From assembly GCF_003287735.1 (NCBI RefSeq), contig NZ_NSCM01000006.1, positions 1 through 64,000 on the forward strand: DNA of 64,000 nucleotides. The letters run 5' to 3'. Positions 54,356-64,000 of this stretch are shown here, piece by piece. This DNA is from Photorhabdus bodei. GTDB lineage: Bacteria > Pseudomonadota > Gammaproteobacteria > Enterobacterales > Enterobacteriaceae. A program made the translations under genes and the position numbers. A model generated the notes under the pieces. It was not told the origin of the DNA. It searched no databases and saw only the letters and a list, made by a program, of their open reading frames with translations. How positions within the stretch are numbered: the first letter of the stretch is position 1; the number at the start of each line of letters is the position of its first letter.

Positions 54356-55777
54356 ATGAAAAACAAAATAAATTCTAAAGATATAGAAAAACTAATTACA
54401 TTAATCGGTGGTTGTGAAAATATAGCCAGTGTAACTCATTGTATTACCCGATTGCGGTTTATATTAGTTGAACCAGTTAAAGCCAAGCCGGATGAGATAA
54501 AGAATTTGCCGATGGTTAAAGGCTGTTTTACCAATGCAGGGCAATTCCAGGTAGTGATAGGCACGAATGTTGGTGATTATTATCAGGTTTTAAATCGTTA
54601 TCTTGGTCAATCTGAATTGAATAAAAAAGATAAACAGCAGGTTGAGAAGAAAAACATGAAATGGCAAGAGCGCTTCATTTCTAAGTTTGCGGAAATATTT
54701 TTTCCTCTCTTACCAGCATTAATTAGCGGTGGGCTTATTCTAGGTTTCCGTAACATTATTGGTGATATTCCTTTTAGTGAAGGCAAAACTTTAGCTCAAA
54801 TATATCCTATTTGGAAAACGATATATGATTTTTTATGGCTGCTAGGAGAGGCAATATTCTTCTATCTGCCAGTGGGTATTTGTTGGTCGGCGGTTAGGAT
54901 GATGGGTGGAACACCGATATTAGGCATTATATTGGGAATAACACTGGTCTCGCCGCAATTAATGAACTCTTATTACTTAGGGCAACAAATCCCTGATATA
55001 TGGAATTTCGGCCTGTTCACGATTGGAAAAGTGGGTTATCAGGCGCAGGTTATTCCGTCACTTTTGGCGGGTATTACTTTGGGGTGGATTGAAGTTCAGT
55101 TAAAACGGGTGGTTCCTAGTTATCTCTATTTGGTGATTGTTCCAGTAGTCTCGTTAATATTGGCAACCTTTTTAGCACATAGTCTTATTGGGCCATTTGG
55201 TCGGTTACTTGGTGATGGGGTAGCTTGGGTTGTTAAGGCGTTGATGACCGGAAGTTTTGCTCCTATTGGTGCAGCTTTATTTGGATTCTTTTACGCGCCG
55301 TTGGTGATTACCGGTATACATCAGACCACATTAGCCATAGATATGCAGATGGTTCAAAGTATAGGTGGAACACCGATCTGGCCTATTATTGCATTATCCA
55401 ATATTGCTCAGGGATCGGCGGTTGTTGGTATTATTTTAGTCAGTAAGAAGCATAATGAACGTGAATTATCCGTACCTGCGGCTATCTCCGCCTATTTGGG
55501 CGTTACTGAGCCGGCAATGTACGGTATTAACATTAAATATCGATTTCCTATGTTCTGTGCCATGATTGGTTCCGGTTTAGCTGGGTTGATTTGTGGGTTG
55601 AGTGGTGTATTGGCAAACGGTATTGGCGTGGGTGGGCTGCCAGGTATTCTTTCGATCAAGCCGCAATTTTGGCTAATTTACGCATTAGCTATGCTTGTCG
55701 CTATCATTGTTCCGTTGATTCTCACGACCGTTGTTTATCGAAAGAAGAATATGACCGGTATGTTAGCTGTTGAATAA
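54356..55777 (+). CDS. treB: PTS trehalose transporter subunit IIBC
   Basis: A 473-residue membrane protein that imports trehalose as trehalose-6-phosphate. The IIB domain carries the phosphorylated cysteine in SVTHCITRLRF. The IIC domain has about ten hydrophobic segments, and GITLGWIEV and GVTEPAMYGINIKYRFP are typical of the Glc family. As in E. coli there is no IIA domain, so IIA-Glc (Crr) would donate phosphate. Trehalose is the main insect blood sugar, which fits an insect-associated host. Confidence 0.95.
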   Translation: MKNKINSKDIEKLITLIGGCENIASVTHCITRLRFILVEPVKAKPDEIKNLPMVKGCFTNAGQFQVVIGTNVGDYYQVLNRYLGQSELNKKDKQQVEKKNMKWQERFISKFAEIFFPLLPALISGGLILGFRNIIGDIPFSEGKTLAQIYPIWKTIYDFLWLLGEAIFFYLPVGICWSAVRMMGGTPILGIILGITLVSPQLMNSYYLGQQIPDIWNFGLFTIGKVGYQAQVIPSLLAGITLGWIEVQLKRVVPSYLYLVIVPVVSLILATFLAHSLIGPFGRLLGDGVAWVVKALMTGSFAPIGAALFGFFYAPLVITGIHQTTLAIDMQMVQSIGGTPIWPIIALSNIAQGSAVVGIILVSKKHNERELSVPAAISAYLGVTEPAMYGINIKYRFPMFCAMIGSGLAGLICGLSGVLANGIGVGGLPGILSIKPQFWLIYALAMLVAIIVPLILTTVVYRKKNMTGMLAVE

Positions 55778-55861
55778 TGCTGTTAAATCTTCACAAGTAA
55801 CAGATATAAAAATAACCATTTGGTTATTCAATTCAGGAAATATATTAATAAGGTGTTTTTG

Positions 55862-57523
55862 ATGGACAAAATCATTCCGTGGTGGTTACAAGGCGTCATC
55901 TATCAGATATATCCTAAGAGTTTCCAGGATACTACGGGTAGCGGAACAGGCGATCTTAATGGCATTACTTACCGGCTTGATTATTTGAAGAAACTGGGCG
56001 TGGATGCTATTTGGGTGACGCCTTTTTACCTCTCACCACAGGTAGATAACGGTTATGATGTCGCTGATTATTATGCGATTGATCCGGCTTACGGCTCAAT
56101 GGATGATTTTAAGCGTTTGGTTGATGAGGCACATCAACGTGATATCCGTGTCATCGTGGATATTGTTTTCAACCATACCTCGACTCAACATCCTTGGTTT
56201 AAACAAGCGCAAGATATTGATAGCCCTTATCGGCAATATTACATTTGGCGGGATGGGGTACCTGGAACCCCGCCTAATAATTGGTTGTCGAAATTTGGTG
56301 GTAATGCTTGGGCGTGGCATGAAGCAAGCAAGCAGTATTATTTGCACCTGTTTGCTGTTGAGCAGGCTGATCTAAACTGGGAACATGAACCCGTACGGGC
56401 TGAACTGAAAAAGATTTGCGAATTCTGGGCTGGCCTTGGTGTTGATGGTTTCCGTCTGGATGTCATTAACTTGGTTTCTAAGCAGCAAGACTTCCCTGAA
56501 TCAACTCAGGGGGATGGGCGTCAGTTCTACACTGATGGCCCGCGTATTCATGAATTTCTGCAAGAAATGAACAGAGAGGTATTCCAGCCTACCGGAGTGA
56601 TGACCGTCGGGGAAATGTCCTCTACTTCACTGGAACATTGTCATCGCTATTCTTCATTAGATGGTGAAGAGTTGTCGATGGTTTTTGCTTTTCATCACTT
56701 AAAAGTCGATTATCCTAATGGTGAAAAATGGGTTGCAGCGCCACCCGATTTTATTGAATTGAAGAAAATTTTTGCCAAGTGGCAGCAAGGCATGTACGAA
56801 CGGGCATGGAATGCGCTGTTCTGGTGTAATCACGATCAACCCCGTATTGTTTCACGCTTTGGCGGTGAAGGGGTCTGGCGGGTGCCGTCCGCTAAAATGT
56901 TAGCAATGGTACTGCATGGTATGCAGGGAACCCCTTATATCTATCAAGGGGAAGAGCTGGGAATGACTAACCCTCACTTTTCTCATATTGAAGAGTACCG
57001 GGATATAGAAAGTTTAAATATTTATCAAGAGAAGATTGAGCAGGGCAATGATAAACAACAAATCTTATCGGTCTTAGCGAAGAAATCTCGTGATAATGGG
57101 CGAACGCCAATGCAGTGGGATACGACTGCTAATGCAGGGTTTACTCAAGGGGAGCCGTGGATAGCGCTGAATAGTGATTACCAGGATGTGAATGCTGAAA
57201 ACGCTATGCAAGATGATGATTCAGTTTTTCATTGTTATGCCCGTTTAATCAAGTTGCGTAAGGAATATCCTGTATTGACTTATGGCAGCTATGAAGACTT
57301 ATTACCATCTCATCCTTCTCTTTGGTGCTATGTGCGTCGTTGGGAAAATCAGACGTTGTTGGTTATTGCTAATCTCAGTGTTGAAGTGCAGGAATGGTCG
57401 CTGGACGCTTCTTTATCCGATTGCTCATGGATTAAATTGATGGGGAACTATCCTGAAAACCATTTACCTGCAAAAAATATGCAGCTACAGCCTTATGAAG
57501 CTGTTTACTGGTTAGTGGAGTAA
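55862..57523 (+). CDS. treC: Trehalose-6-phosphate hydrolase
   Basis: A GH13 enzyme that splits imported trehalose-6-phosphate to glucose and glucose-6-phosphate. ATG 55862 (MDKIIPWWLQGVIYQIYPKSFQD) is chosen because it gives the usual length (553 residues). The frame from 55820 adds a non-homologous stretch. Catalytic Asp is in DGFRLDVINL, Glu in VGEMSS and the transition-state Asp in CNHDQPR. An ERIC element follows instead of an obvious terminator. Confidence 0.95.
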   Translation: MDKIIPWWLQGVIYQIYPKSFQDTTGSGTGDLNGITYRLDYLKKLGVDAIWVTPFYLSPQVDNGYDVADYYAIDPAYGSMDDFKRLVDEAHQRDIRVIVDIVFNHTSTQHPWFKQAQDIDSPYRQYYIWRDGVPGTPPNNWLSKFGGNAWAWHEASKQYYLHLFAVEQADLNWEHEPVRAELKKICEFWAGLGVDGFRLDVINLVSKQQDFPESTQGDGRQFYTDGPRIHEFLQEMNREVFQPTGVMTVGEMSSTSLEHCHRYSSLDGEELSMVFAFHHLKVDYPNGEKWVAAPPDFIELKKIFAKWQQGMYERAWNALFWCNHDQPRIVSRFGGEGVWRVPSAKMLAMVLHGMQGTPYIYQGEELGMTNPHFSHIEEYRDIESLNIYQEKIEQGNDKQQILSVLAKKSRDNGRTPMQWDTTANAGFTQGEPWIALNSDYQDVNAENAMQDDDSVFHCYARLIKLRKEYPVLTYGSYEDLLPSHPSLWCYVRRWENQTLLVIANLSVEVQEWSLDASLSDCSWIKLMGNYPENHLPAKNMQLQPYEAVYWLVE

Positions 57524-57539
57524 CAACGGTCTTTGTTGC

Positions 57540-57665
57540 TATACCCGTCATCTTTCAAGTTGCCTCTTTGTTGGCTGCACTCGCTCACCCCGGTCACATA
57601 GTTTGCTATGCTCCCGGGGATTCGCTCCCTTGCCGTCGCGATGCATCTTGAAATCTTTAGGGTAT
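57540..57665. repeat. ERIC element
   Basis: A near-identical ERIC copy lying between the convergent treC and suhB genes, almost touching both. It has two unusual bases in the core (AGTTTGCTATGC in place of AGTTATCTATGC). Confidence 0.85.
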
Positions 57666-57679
57666 AGAATTTACTGGAA

Positions 57680-58483
57680 TTAACGTTTCAATGCTTCTGA
57701 TAATTCATTACGCATTTCAGCCAGAATATCTTTAACAACGCGTGGATTACCTGCAACGATGTTGCCGGAATGAATATAATTATGACCGCCAACGAAATCA
57801 GTTACGATACCGCCAGATTCACGAACTAGCAGTTCGCCACCCATAAAATCCCACGGTTTTAGGCCAATTTCAAAGTAACCATCCACCCGACCAGCCGCAA
57901 CATAAGCCAAATCCAGTGCAGCGGAGCCTGTACGACGGAAGTCAGCACAACGAACAAATAATTTACCCAAAGTATTAATAAAAACAGTGGAATGATGCTT
58001 TGCTTTGAATGGGAAACCTGTTGCCAGAATAGTGCCATCCAGATCACGGGCATTGGTACCACGCAGACGGTAGCCATTCAACTGCGCTCCTTGACCACGG
58101 GTTGAGGTGAAAAGCTCATTACGCATTGGGTCATAAACAACCGCAACTTCAGTACGGCCTTTAATGCGTACTGCAATAGAAACGGCGAAGTGAGGGAGGC
58201 GTTTGATAAAGTTAGTCGTGCCATCCAGTGGATCGATTACCCATTGAATATCAGCATCTTCGCCTAGCAGCTCGCCACTCTCTTCAGTAATAATCGAGTG
58301 TTTGGGATAAGATTTGCGAATAATATCGATAATGAGCGCTTCTGCGGCTTTGTCAACATTGGTAACAAAGTCGTTACTGCCTTTTTGGCTAGCTTCAACC
58401 GCATCGGGAGTTTCATAATTTTTGGCAATTAAGTTGCCGGCTTTACGCGCTGCGCGTATAGCGATAGTCAGCATCGGATGCAT
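57680..58483 (-). CDS. suhB: Inositol-1-monophosphatase / Nus-associated factor SuhB
   Basis: A 267-residue member of the Mg-dependent phosphatase family. Metal-binding motifs are EESGE (residues about 67-71), WVIDPLDGTTNF and the late PWDFMGGELLVRESGG. In E. coli SuhB also joins the ribosomal antitermination complex. It is divergent from trmJ as in E. coli. Confidence 0.95.
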   Translation of the reverse strand: MHPMLTIAIRAARKAGNLIAKNYETPDAVEASQKGSNDFVTNVDKAAEALIIDIIRKSYPKHSIITEESGELLGEDADIQWVIDPLDGTTNFIKRLPHFAVSIAVRIKGRTEVAVVYDPMRNELFTSTRGQGAQLNGYRLRGTNARDLDGTILATGFPFKAKHHSTVFINTLGKLFVRCADFRRTGSAALDLAYVAAGRVDGYFEIGLKPWDFMGGELLVRESGGIVTDFVGGHNYIHSGNIVAGNPRVVKDILAEMRNELSEALKR

Positions 58484-58616
58484 GGGATATCTTCCACCAG
58501 GATGTTAAAGAACGGGTAATTAATCGGCGCATAGTATAGCAGTAATTCGGAAAAATGACTAATGCTGTGTTAAGATATTTGGCTCTTATAATTATCCAGA
58601 CTATTCAGAAGTTGTC

Positions 58617-59342
58617 ATGTTAGAAAATATCCGCATTATCCTGGTTGAAACTTCCCACACCGGAAATATGGGGTCAACCGCCCGGGCAATGAAAACAATG
58701 GGATTAACCAATCTTTATCTGGTTAATCCTTTGGTTCTGCCAGACTCTCATGCGATTGCACTTTCTGCGGGTGCTAGTGATGTTATTGGTCATGCGACGA
58801 TTGTCGATAGTTTGGATAAAGCGCTGGCGGGTTGCGGCTTGGTGATTGGTACCAGCGCCCGTTCCAGAACGTTATCATGGCCGGTGGTCGAGCCTCGTGA
58901 ATGTGGTGAGCGTAGTGTTCAGGAGGCTGCACATGCGTCGGTTGCCATAGTTTTTGGCCGTGAGCGGGTAGGGTTGACCAATGAAGAATTGCAGAAGTGC
59001 CATTATCATCTGAATATTCCAACTAACCCGGAGTACGGTTCATTAAATCTGGCAATGGCGGTTCAACTTGTCAGTTATGAAATTCGTATGGCCTATTTAG
59101 CGCGTCAGGATAAAAATGAGCAAAAAACCGATGAAGTGGAATATCCATTATCTGATGATATGGAACGCTTTTATCATCATCTCGAATCTGTGTTAAATGA
59201 TTCTGGTTTTATCCGAAAAGCACACCCAGGCCAAATAATGAATAGATTAAGGCGGCTTTTTACCCGTGCCCGGCCTGAAGCGCAGGAACTGAATATTTTG
59301 CGTGGCATCTTGTCCTCCGTTGAAAAATGGGCGAAGAAATAG
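58617..59342 (+). CDS. trmJ: tRNA (cytidine/uridine-32-2'-O)-methyltransferase
   Basis: A SPOUT-class methyltransferase of 241 residues acting on position 32 of several tRNAs. N-terminal [16 protein letters not shown], the [12 protein letters not shown] loop and the knot segment [19 protein letters not shown] are diagnostic. Its stop codon overlaps the first of two IscR-like boxes of the iscR promoter. Confidence 0.95.
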   Translation: MLENIRIILVETSHTGNMGSTARAMKTMGLTNLYLVNPLVLPDSHAIALSAGASDVIGHATIVDSLDKALAGCGLVIGTSARSRTLSWPVVEPRECGERSVQEAAHASVAIVFGRERVGLTNEELQKCHYHLNIPTNPEYGSLNLAMAVQLVSYEIRMAYLARQDKNEQKTDEVEYPLSDDMERFYHHLESVLNDSGFIRKAHPGQIMNRLRRLFTRARPEAQELNILRGILSSVEKWAKK

Positions 59343-59363
59343 TTGAGTAAATTACTAGGTTAA
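59339..59363 (+). promoter_or_regulatory. IscR-like box, distal
   Basis: ATAGTTGAGTAAATTACTAGGTTAA resembles an IscR type 1 site and directly abuts the proximal box. It begins inside the trmJ stop codon. Confidence 0.55.
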
Positions 59364-59388
59364 ATAGTTGACTAAAACACTCAGGAAT
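59364..59388 (+). promoter_or_regulatory. IscR type 1 box at the iscR promoter
   Basis: ATAGTTGACT followed by an A-rich spacer and ACTCAGGAAT fits the type 1 IscR site and overlaps a TTGACT -35 hexamer. A CACAAT hexamer lies 17 bp downstream as a possible -10. This is the arrangement by which [2Fe-2S]-IscR represses its own operon. Confidence 0.7.
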
Positions 59389-59428
59389 GACACAATTTCT
59401 TCATATTTCACCACGGGGTAATTCATTT

Positions 59429-59923
59429 ATGAGATTGACATCTAAAGGGCGTTATGCAGTAACTGCTATGCTTGATGTGGCGTTACACTCACAAGAAGGT
59501 CCGGTACCATTGGCCGACATTTCTGAACGTCAGGGTATTTCCCTCTCCTATCTTGAACAGTTATTTTCTCGCCTGCGCAAAAATGGTCTGGTTTCAAGTG
59601 TCCGTGGTCCGGGTGGCGGTTATTTATTGGGCAAAGATTCCAGTGAAATTGTTGTTTCCGAAGTGATTTTTGCTGTTGATGAATCGGTAGATGCTACCCG
59701 TTGTCAGGGTAGAGAAGGATGTCAGGGCGGCGATCGTTGCCTGACTCATGCTTTATGGCGCGATTTAAGTGATCGTATTACCGGTTTCCTGAGCAGTATC
59801 AGTTTAGAAGAATTGGTCAATAACCAAGAAGTATTGGACGTTGCTGATCGCCAGGATAACGATAAACGCCGTGCACCTAACGGCAGAGCACAAGAAACAA
59901 TTAATGTCAATCTGCGCCCATAA
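59429..59923 (+). CDS. iscR: Fe-S cluster-sensing regulator IscR
   Basis: An Rrf2-family regulator of the isc operon. ATG 59429 ([20 protein letters not shown]) gives the usual length (164 residues). The longer frame from 59387 would start inside the operator. The winged-helix segment [35 protein letters not shown] is complete. The cluster ligands are Cys-92, Cys-98 and Cys-104 with His-107. It is first of the operon iscR-iscS-iscU-iscA-hscB-hscA. Confidence 0.96.
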   Translation: MRLTSKGRYAVTAMLDVALHSQEGPVPLADISERQGISLSYLEQLFSRLRKNGLVSSVRGPGGGYLLGKDSSEIVVSEVIFAVDESVDATRCQGREGCQGGDRCLTHALWRDLSDRITGFLSSISLEELVNNQEVLDVADRQDNDKRRAPNGRAQETINVNLRP

Positions 59924-59972
59924 GCAGAACTTGTGATGAATTGAAGTATTAGAAGTAGGGAGCATGTGAGTA

Positions 59973-61187
59973 ATGAAATTACCAATTTATTTAGACTACT
60001 CAGCAACGACACCGGTTGATCCGCGTGTTGCTGAAAAGATGATGAACTATCTGACCAGGGACGGGATATTTGGTAATCCCGCTTCTCGTTCACACCGTTT
60101 TGGCTGGCAGGCTGAAGAAGCGGTTGATATTGCCCGTAATCAGATAGCTGATTTAGTCGGCGCGGATCCGCGAGAAATTGTTTTTACTTCTGGCGCAACG
60201 GAATCTGACAATCTTGCCATTAAAGGGGCGGCTAATTTTTACCAGAAAAAGGGCAAACACATCATCACCAGCAAAACCGAACATAAAGCGGTGCTGGATA
60301 CTTGCCGTCAATTGGAACGTGAAGGATTTGAAGTCACTTATTTGGCACCTCAGAGCAACGGGTTGATTGATTTAAACGATCTGGAAGCCGCGGTGCGTGA
60401 TGACACCATTCTGATTTCTATCATGCATGTTAACAATGAAATTGGCGTGGTACAGGATATTACCGCTATCGGTGAAATGTGTCGCAGCCGCGGAATCATT
60501 TTCCATGTTGATGCCACTCAGAGCGTAGGCAAACTGCCAATTGACTTAACCAAACTGAAAGTTGATTTGATGTCTTTCTCGGCCCATAAGATTTATGGGC
60601 CGATGGGGATTGGTGCACTGTACGTTCGCCGTAAACCCCGCATTCGCATTGAAGCACAACAACATGGTGGCGGTCATGAACGTGGGATGCGTTCTGGTAC
60701 TTTGCCTGTTCATCAGATTGTGGGTATGGGTGAAGCTTACCGTATTGCCAAGCAGGAAATGGAGAGTGAATCTCAGCGTCTGCGTGGTCTGCGGTTGCGT
60801 CTGTGGCAGGGTATCAAAGATATCGAAGAGGTCTTCCTTAACGGAGATTTAGAGCACGGTGCACCGCATATTCTGAATGTCAGCTTCAACTATGTTGAAG
60901 GTGAATCACTGATGATGTCATTAAAAGATCTGGCGGTTTCTTCGGGTTCTGCATGTACTTCTGCCAGCTTGGAGCCTTCCTACGTATTGCGTGCGTTGGG
61001 GATGAATGACGAACTGGCTCACAGCTCTATCCGTTTCTCTTTAGGGCGCTTTACGACAGAAGAAGAGATCGACTACGCCATTGAATTGATTCACAAATCT
61101 ATTGGCCGCCTGCGTGAACTTTCTCCACTGTGGGAAATGTTTAGACAAGGTGTGGATCTAAATAGTATCGAATGGTCTCATCATTAA
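59973..61187 (+). CDS. iscS: Cysteine desulfurase
   Basis: IscS takes sulfur from cysteine for Fe-S clusters, tRNA thiolation and other uses. The 404-residue length is canonical. The PLP lysine is in [12 protein letters not shown] and the persulfide cysteine in [17 protein letters not shown]. It lies 49 bp after iscR. Confidence 0.97.
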   Translation: MKLPIYLDYSATTPVDPRVAEKMMNYLTRDGIFGNPASRSHRFGWQAEEAVDIARNQIADLVGADPREIVFTSGATESDNLAIKGAANFYQKKGKHIITSKTEHKAVLDTCRQLEREGFEVTYLAPQSNGLIDLNDLEAAVRDDTILISIMHVNNEIGVVQDITAIGEMCRSRGIIFHVDATQSVGKLPIDLTKLKVDLMSFSAHKIYGPMGIGALYVRRKPRIRIEAQQHGGGHERGMRSGTLPVHQIVGMGEAYRIAKQEMESESQRLRGLRLRLWQGIKDIEEVFLNGDLEHGAPHILNVSFNYVEGESLMMSLKDLAVSSGSACTSASLEPSYVLRALGMNDELAHSSIRFSLGRFTTEEEIDYAIELIHKSIGRLRELSPLWEMFRQGVDLNSIEWSHH

Positions 61188-61212
61188 ATCAGATGGTTTC
61201 AGGAGTAATAAC

Positions 61213-61599
61213 ATGGCTTACAGCGAAAAAGTAATTGATCACTATGAAAATCCACGTAACGTCGGTTCTTTCGATAGTGAAGATCCCATGGTTGGCAGCG
61301 GCATGGTCGGTGCCCCTGCGTGTGGTGATGTGATGAAACTGCAAATCAAAGTCAATAATGAAGGCATTATTGAAGATGCGCGTTTCAAAACTTACGGTTG
61401 CGGTTCTGCGATTGCTTCCAGCTCTTTAGTCACTGAATGGATGAAGGGCAAATCTCTGGAGCAGGCAGAAGCGATTAAAAATACTGAAATTGCCGATGAA
61501 TTAGAACTGCCGCCGGTGAAAATCCACTGTTCTATTCTGGCGGAAGATGCGATTAAAGCAGCGATTGCGGATTACAAAAGTAAATGCCAGGGCAAATAA
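61213..61599 (+). CDS. iscU: Fe-S cluster scaffold protein
   Basis: A 128-residue scaffold on which clusters are assembled. Cluster ligands Cys-37, Cys-63 and Cys-106 and the key Asp-39 are present. The HscA recognition motif LPPVK is at residues 99-103. A hairpin with GGATAC/GTATCC arms (61637-61668) lies in the 102-bp gap before iscA. Confidence 0.97.
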   Translation: MAYSEKVIDHYENPRNVGSFDSEDPMVGSGMVGAPACGDVMKLQIKVNNEGIIEDARFKTYGCGSAIASSSLVTEWMKGKSLEQAEAIKNTEIADELELPPVKIHCSILAEDAIKAAIADYKSKCQGK

Positions 61600-61701
61600 T
61601 TGCTCTTGATAATAAGAAAATAGAAAAAAATTTGGTGGATACGGGCTGTTACATACCATCCGGTATCCGCCTTTGCTGGTTTTAATAAGTGAGGTTGTTG
61701 T

Positions 61702-62025
61702 ATGTCAATTTCCCTTACAGAAAGTGCCGCACAACGCGTTTCGTCATTCCTGAGTCACCGTGGAAAAGGTGTTGGTTTGCGTCTGGGCGTCAGAACATCA
61801 GGCTGCTCAGGTATGGCCTATCTGCTTGAATTTGCCGATATGATTAACGAAGATGACACTGTGTTTGAAGATAAGGGTGTCAAAGTTATCGTAGATGGCA
61901 AGAGCATGGTCTATCTCGACGGTACGGAACTAGATTTTGTTAAAGAGGGCCTTAATGAAGGCTTTAAATTCAACAACCCAAATGTTTCCAGCGAATGTGG
62001 TTGTGGAGAGAGTTTTAACGTTTAA
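61702..62025 (+). CDS. iscA: Iron-sulfur cluster assembly protein IscA
   Basis: An A-type cluster carrier of 107 residues with the three invariant cysteines (Cys-35 in TSGCSGM, Cys-99 and Cys-101 in ECGCGESF). It lies between iscU and hscB as in other enterics. Confidence 0.97.
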   Translation: MSISLTESAAQRVSSFLSHRGKGVGLRLGVRTSGCSGMAYLLEFADMINEDDTVFEDKGVKVIVDGKSMVYLDGTELDFVKEGLNEGFKFNNPNVSSECGCGESFNV

Positions 62026-62062
62026 TTCCGTTTTTCGGCCAAATCCAGAGTAAGTTTAGATT

Positions 62063-62584
62063 ATGGACTATTTCACTTTATTTGGGCTGCCGGCTCGTTA
62101 TGCTGTTGATCGTGAACAACTGGCAAGCTGTTATCAAGAATTGCAGCGTCAGTTTCATCCGGATCGCTTTGCTAGTCAGCCAGAGCGTGAAAAAACGCTG
62201 GCATTGCAGCAGGCAGTGACTATCAATGACGGTTATCAAACGCTTAAACATCCACTGAAACGCGCTGAATATATGCTCTCTCTGTATGGTTTTGATTTAG
62301 CCAATGAACAGCACACCATGAATGACAATGCTTTCCTGATGGAACAGCTTATGTTGCGGGAAGAATTGGAATGTATTGCCAGTGAAACCAATGCGGAAGT
62401 GGCATTGGCTGATTTTGCTGCTCGCCTGAATGGGATGATTAAAACCCGTAATCAGCTAATGGTGCAGCAATTGGATGAACAGCAGTGGGAGCAAGCAGCC
62501 GATACGGTGCGTAAATTACGTTTTTTGGATAAATTGCAACAGCAGGTTGAGCAACTAGAAGAACGTTTATTGGACGACTTTTAA
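62063..62584 (+). CDS. hscB: Co-chaperone HscB
   Basis: A J-domain protein that delivers IscU to HscA. The HPD motif is at residues 32-34 (QFHPDRF). The C-terminal helical domain ([15 protein letters not shown]...) is the IscU-binding part. 173 residues, 11 bp before hscA. Confidence 0.96.
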   Translation: MDYFTLFGLPARYAVDREQLASCYQELQRQFHPDRFASQPEREKTLALQQAVTINDGYQTLKHPLKRAEYMLSLYGFDLANEQHTMNDNAFLMEQLMLREELECIASETNAEVALADFAARLNGMIKTRNQLMVQQLDEQQWEQAADTVRKLRFLDKLQQQVEQLEERLLDDF

Positions 62585-62595
62585 GGAAGGCGTAT

Positions 62596-64000
62596 ATGGC
62601 TTTATTACAAATTAGCGAGCCGGGTTTATCCGCTGCACCACATCAACGTCGTTTAGCTGTCGGTATTGATTTAGGCACGACACATTCATTAGTTGCCACT
62701 GTTCGCGGTGGGCAAGCGGAAACATTGATGGATAGTGAAGATCGTGACCTGCTTCCTTCGGTTGTTCGCTACCATGAAAAGGGCCCTGAAATTGGTTGGC
62801 GGGCCCGTCAACAGGCTGCGTGTGATCCTGCGAATACCATCAGCTCAGTAAAACGTATGATGGGACGCTCTCTGGCTGACATTCAGCAACGTTATCCAAA
62901 TCTTCCTTATCAATTTCAAGCGAGTGAAAACGGGTTGCCGTTAATCAACACCTCAACGGGTTTGGTCGATCCTATTCAGGTTTCTTCTGAAATTCTTAAA
63001 TCGCTGGCGCAGCGTGCAGAAGAAACACTGGATGGTAAGCTTGACGGTGTTGTGATCACGGTTCCTGCCTACTTTGATGACGCACAGCGTCAGGGAACAA
63101 AAGATGCGGCGCGTTTAGCCGGGTTACATGTTTTGCGCTTACTTAATGAACCGACTGCGGCGGCGATTGCTTATGGACTGGATTCTGGTCAAGAAGGTGT
63201 GATTGCGGTTTATGATTTAGGCGGCGGTACATTTGACATTTCTATTCTTCGGCTAAGCCGTGGTGTCTTTGAAGTGCTGGCAACCGGTGGTGATACCGCA
63301 CTGGGTGGTGATGATTTCGATTTGATACTGGCTGACTGGATACGTGAACAGGCAGGGATTGATAATCGAGATGACCATAGTCTGCAACGTCAGCTATTGG
63401 ATATGGCTACTCAGGTAAAAATCGCCTTGAGTGATGCTGATATTGCAGAGATAAACATTGCCGGTTGGCAGGGTAAAATCACCCGTTGCGAATTTGAAGC
63501 CCTGATAACACCATTGATAAAACGGACTTTACTGGCAAGTCGCCGGGCATTGAAAGATGCAGAAGTCTCTGCGGATGAAGTTTTACAGGTGGTTATGGTG
63601 GGTGGTTCAACCCGTGTACCGCTGGTTCGTCATAGGGTTGGTGAATTTTTTGGCCGCGAACCGCTGACTTCCATTGATCCAGATAAAGTGGTGGCTGTGG
63701 GGGCTTCGATTCAGGCGGATATTCTGGTGGGTAACAAGCCAGATAGCGACATGTTGTTGTTGGATGTGATTCCTCTTTCACTTGGGCTAGAAACGATGGG
63801 AGGTTTGGTTGAAAAAGTTATCCCACGTAACACGACCATTCCGGTTGCCAAAGCGCAGGAATTCACCACCTTCAAAGACGGCCAGAGTGCAATGAGTATT
63901 CATGTAGTGCAAGGGGAAAGAGAATTGGTAAGTGATTGCCGTTCACTGGCCCGTTTTACCCTACGTGGTATTCCGCCATTACCGGCTGGTGGGGCCCATA
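62596..64000 (+). CDS. hscA: Fe-S chaperone HscA (cut by window end)
   Basis: A specialised Hsp70 that releases clusters from IscU. ATG 62596 follows AAGGAAGG. The visible 468 codons start [10 protein letters not shown] and contain the Hsp70 phosphate-1 motif ([12 protein letters not shown]), the [13 protein letters not shown] motif and the [14 protein letters not shown] motif, reaching into the substrate-binding domain. The frame is open to the last base, and the 3' end lies outside the window. fdx and iscX presumably follow. Confidence 0.95.
   Translation, partial: MALLQISEPGLSAAPHQRRLAVGIDLGTTHSLVATVRGGQAETLMDSEDRDLLPSVVRYHEKGPEIGWRARQQAACDPANTISSVKRMMGRSLADIQQRYPNLPYQFQASENGLPLINTSTGLVDPIQVSSEILKSLAQRAEETLDGKLDGVVITVPAYFDDAQRQGTKDAARLAGLHVLRLLNEPTAAAIAYGLDSGQEGVIAVYDLGGGTFDISILRLSRGVFEVLATGGDTALGGDDFDLILADWIREQAGIDNRDDHSLQRQLLDMATQVKIALSDADIAEINIAGWQGKITRCEFEALITPLIKRTLLASRRALKDAEVSADEVLQVVMVGGSTRVPLVRHRVGEFFGREPLTSIDPDKVVAVGASIQADILVGNKPDSDMLLLDVIPLSLGLETMGGLVEKVIPRNTTIPVAKAQEFTTFKDGQSAMSIHVVQGERELVSDCRSLARFTLRGIPPLPAGGAH

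Overview
The window looks like a Photorhabdus-type genome (Morganellaceae, insect-pathogenic enteric). It is AT-leaning, its housekeeping genes follow enterobacterial order, it carries five ERIC-type palindromes, and it has an orphan MARTX toxin gene, mosaic phage-type fibre genes and an expanded T6SS effector island. The genus call is an inference from gene content. No 16S gene or other strict marker is present.

Layout. (1) 1-4382: the start of a probable IS1595-like transposase at the left edge, then three minus-strand phage-type tail-fibre genes and a tail-fibre assembly gene. (2) 5327-15914: a MARTX-type giant toxin gene (rtxA) without neighbouring acyltransferase or secretion genes. Its N-terminal repeat region is broken by a one-base frameshift near 5855 and an in-frame TAA at 6087. 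(3) 16436-17032: a fourth fibre paralogue, on the plus strand. (4) 17377-33797: an enteric backbone block: tadA, an AdiA-type decarboxylase, mltF, purL with a PurR box, a small accessory patch (YgiT/MqsA-like zinc protein, SDR-like protein, 61-aa protein), the glmY small RNA with a sigma-54 promoter and three GlrR boxes, glrK-qseG-glrR, glutamine-dependent nadE and glnB. (5) 33947-49036: an accessory block between glnB and hmp, which I recall as adjacent in E. coli. It holds two duplicated small genes and then a T6SS island: vgrG, a DUF4123 adaptor, a 113-aa protein, and six tandem Tox-REase-5 nuclease / Imm52-like immunity pairs separated by full-length or truncated PAAR genes. About 120-130 bp covering the 3' end of hmp are present as direct repeats at both ends of the vgrG island. 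(6) 49037-64000: hmp, glyA, hcaT, treR-treB-treC, suhB, trmJ and the isc operon (iscR-S-U-A, hscB, and hscA cut by the window end).

How the genes work together. The T6SS island is one co-directional array. VgrG would be the spike, DUF4123 the loading adaptor, PAAR proteins the tips, and the toxin/immunity pairs the payload. The first about 184 residues of every toxin and the last about 105 of every immunity protein are nearly invariant. The toxin 3' end and the adjoining immunity 5' part vary together. A single recombination event between conserved arms could therefore swap a matched specificity block. The ribosome-binding site of every toxin copy lies in a retained scrap of the 3' end of the 113-aa gene. 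I regard this array as the most interesting system in the window.

Regulatory sites that can be read directly are PurR boxes (purL, glyA), an NsrR-like operator (hmp), a TreR-type palindrome (treB), two tandem IscR-like boxes (iscR), and the GlrR/sigma-54 control region of glmY. The Glr cluster sits directly downstream of the small RNA it is known to control.
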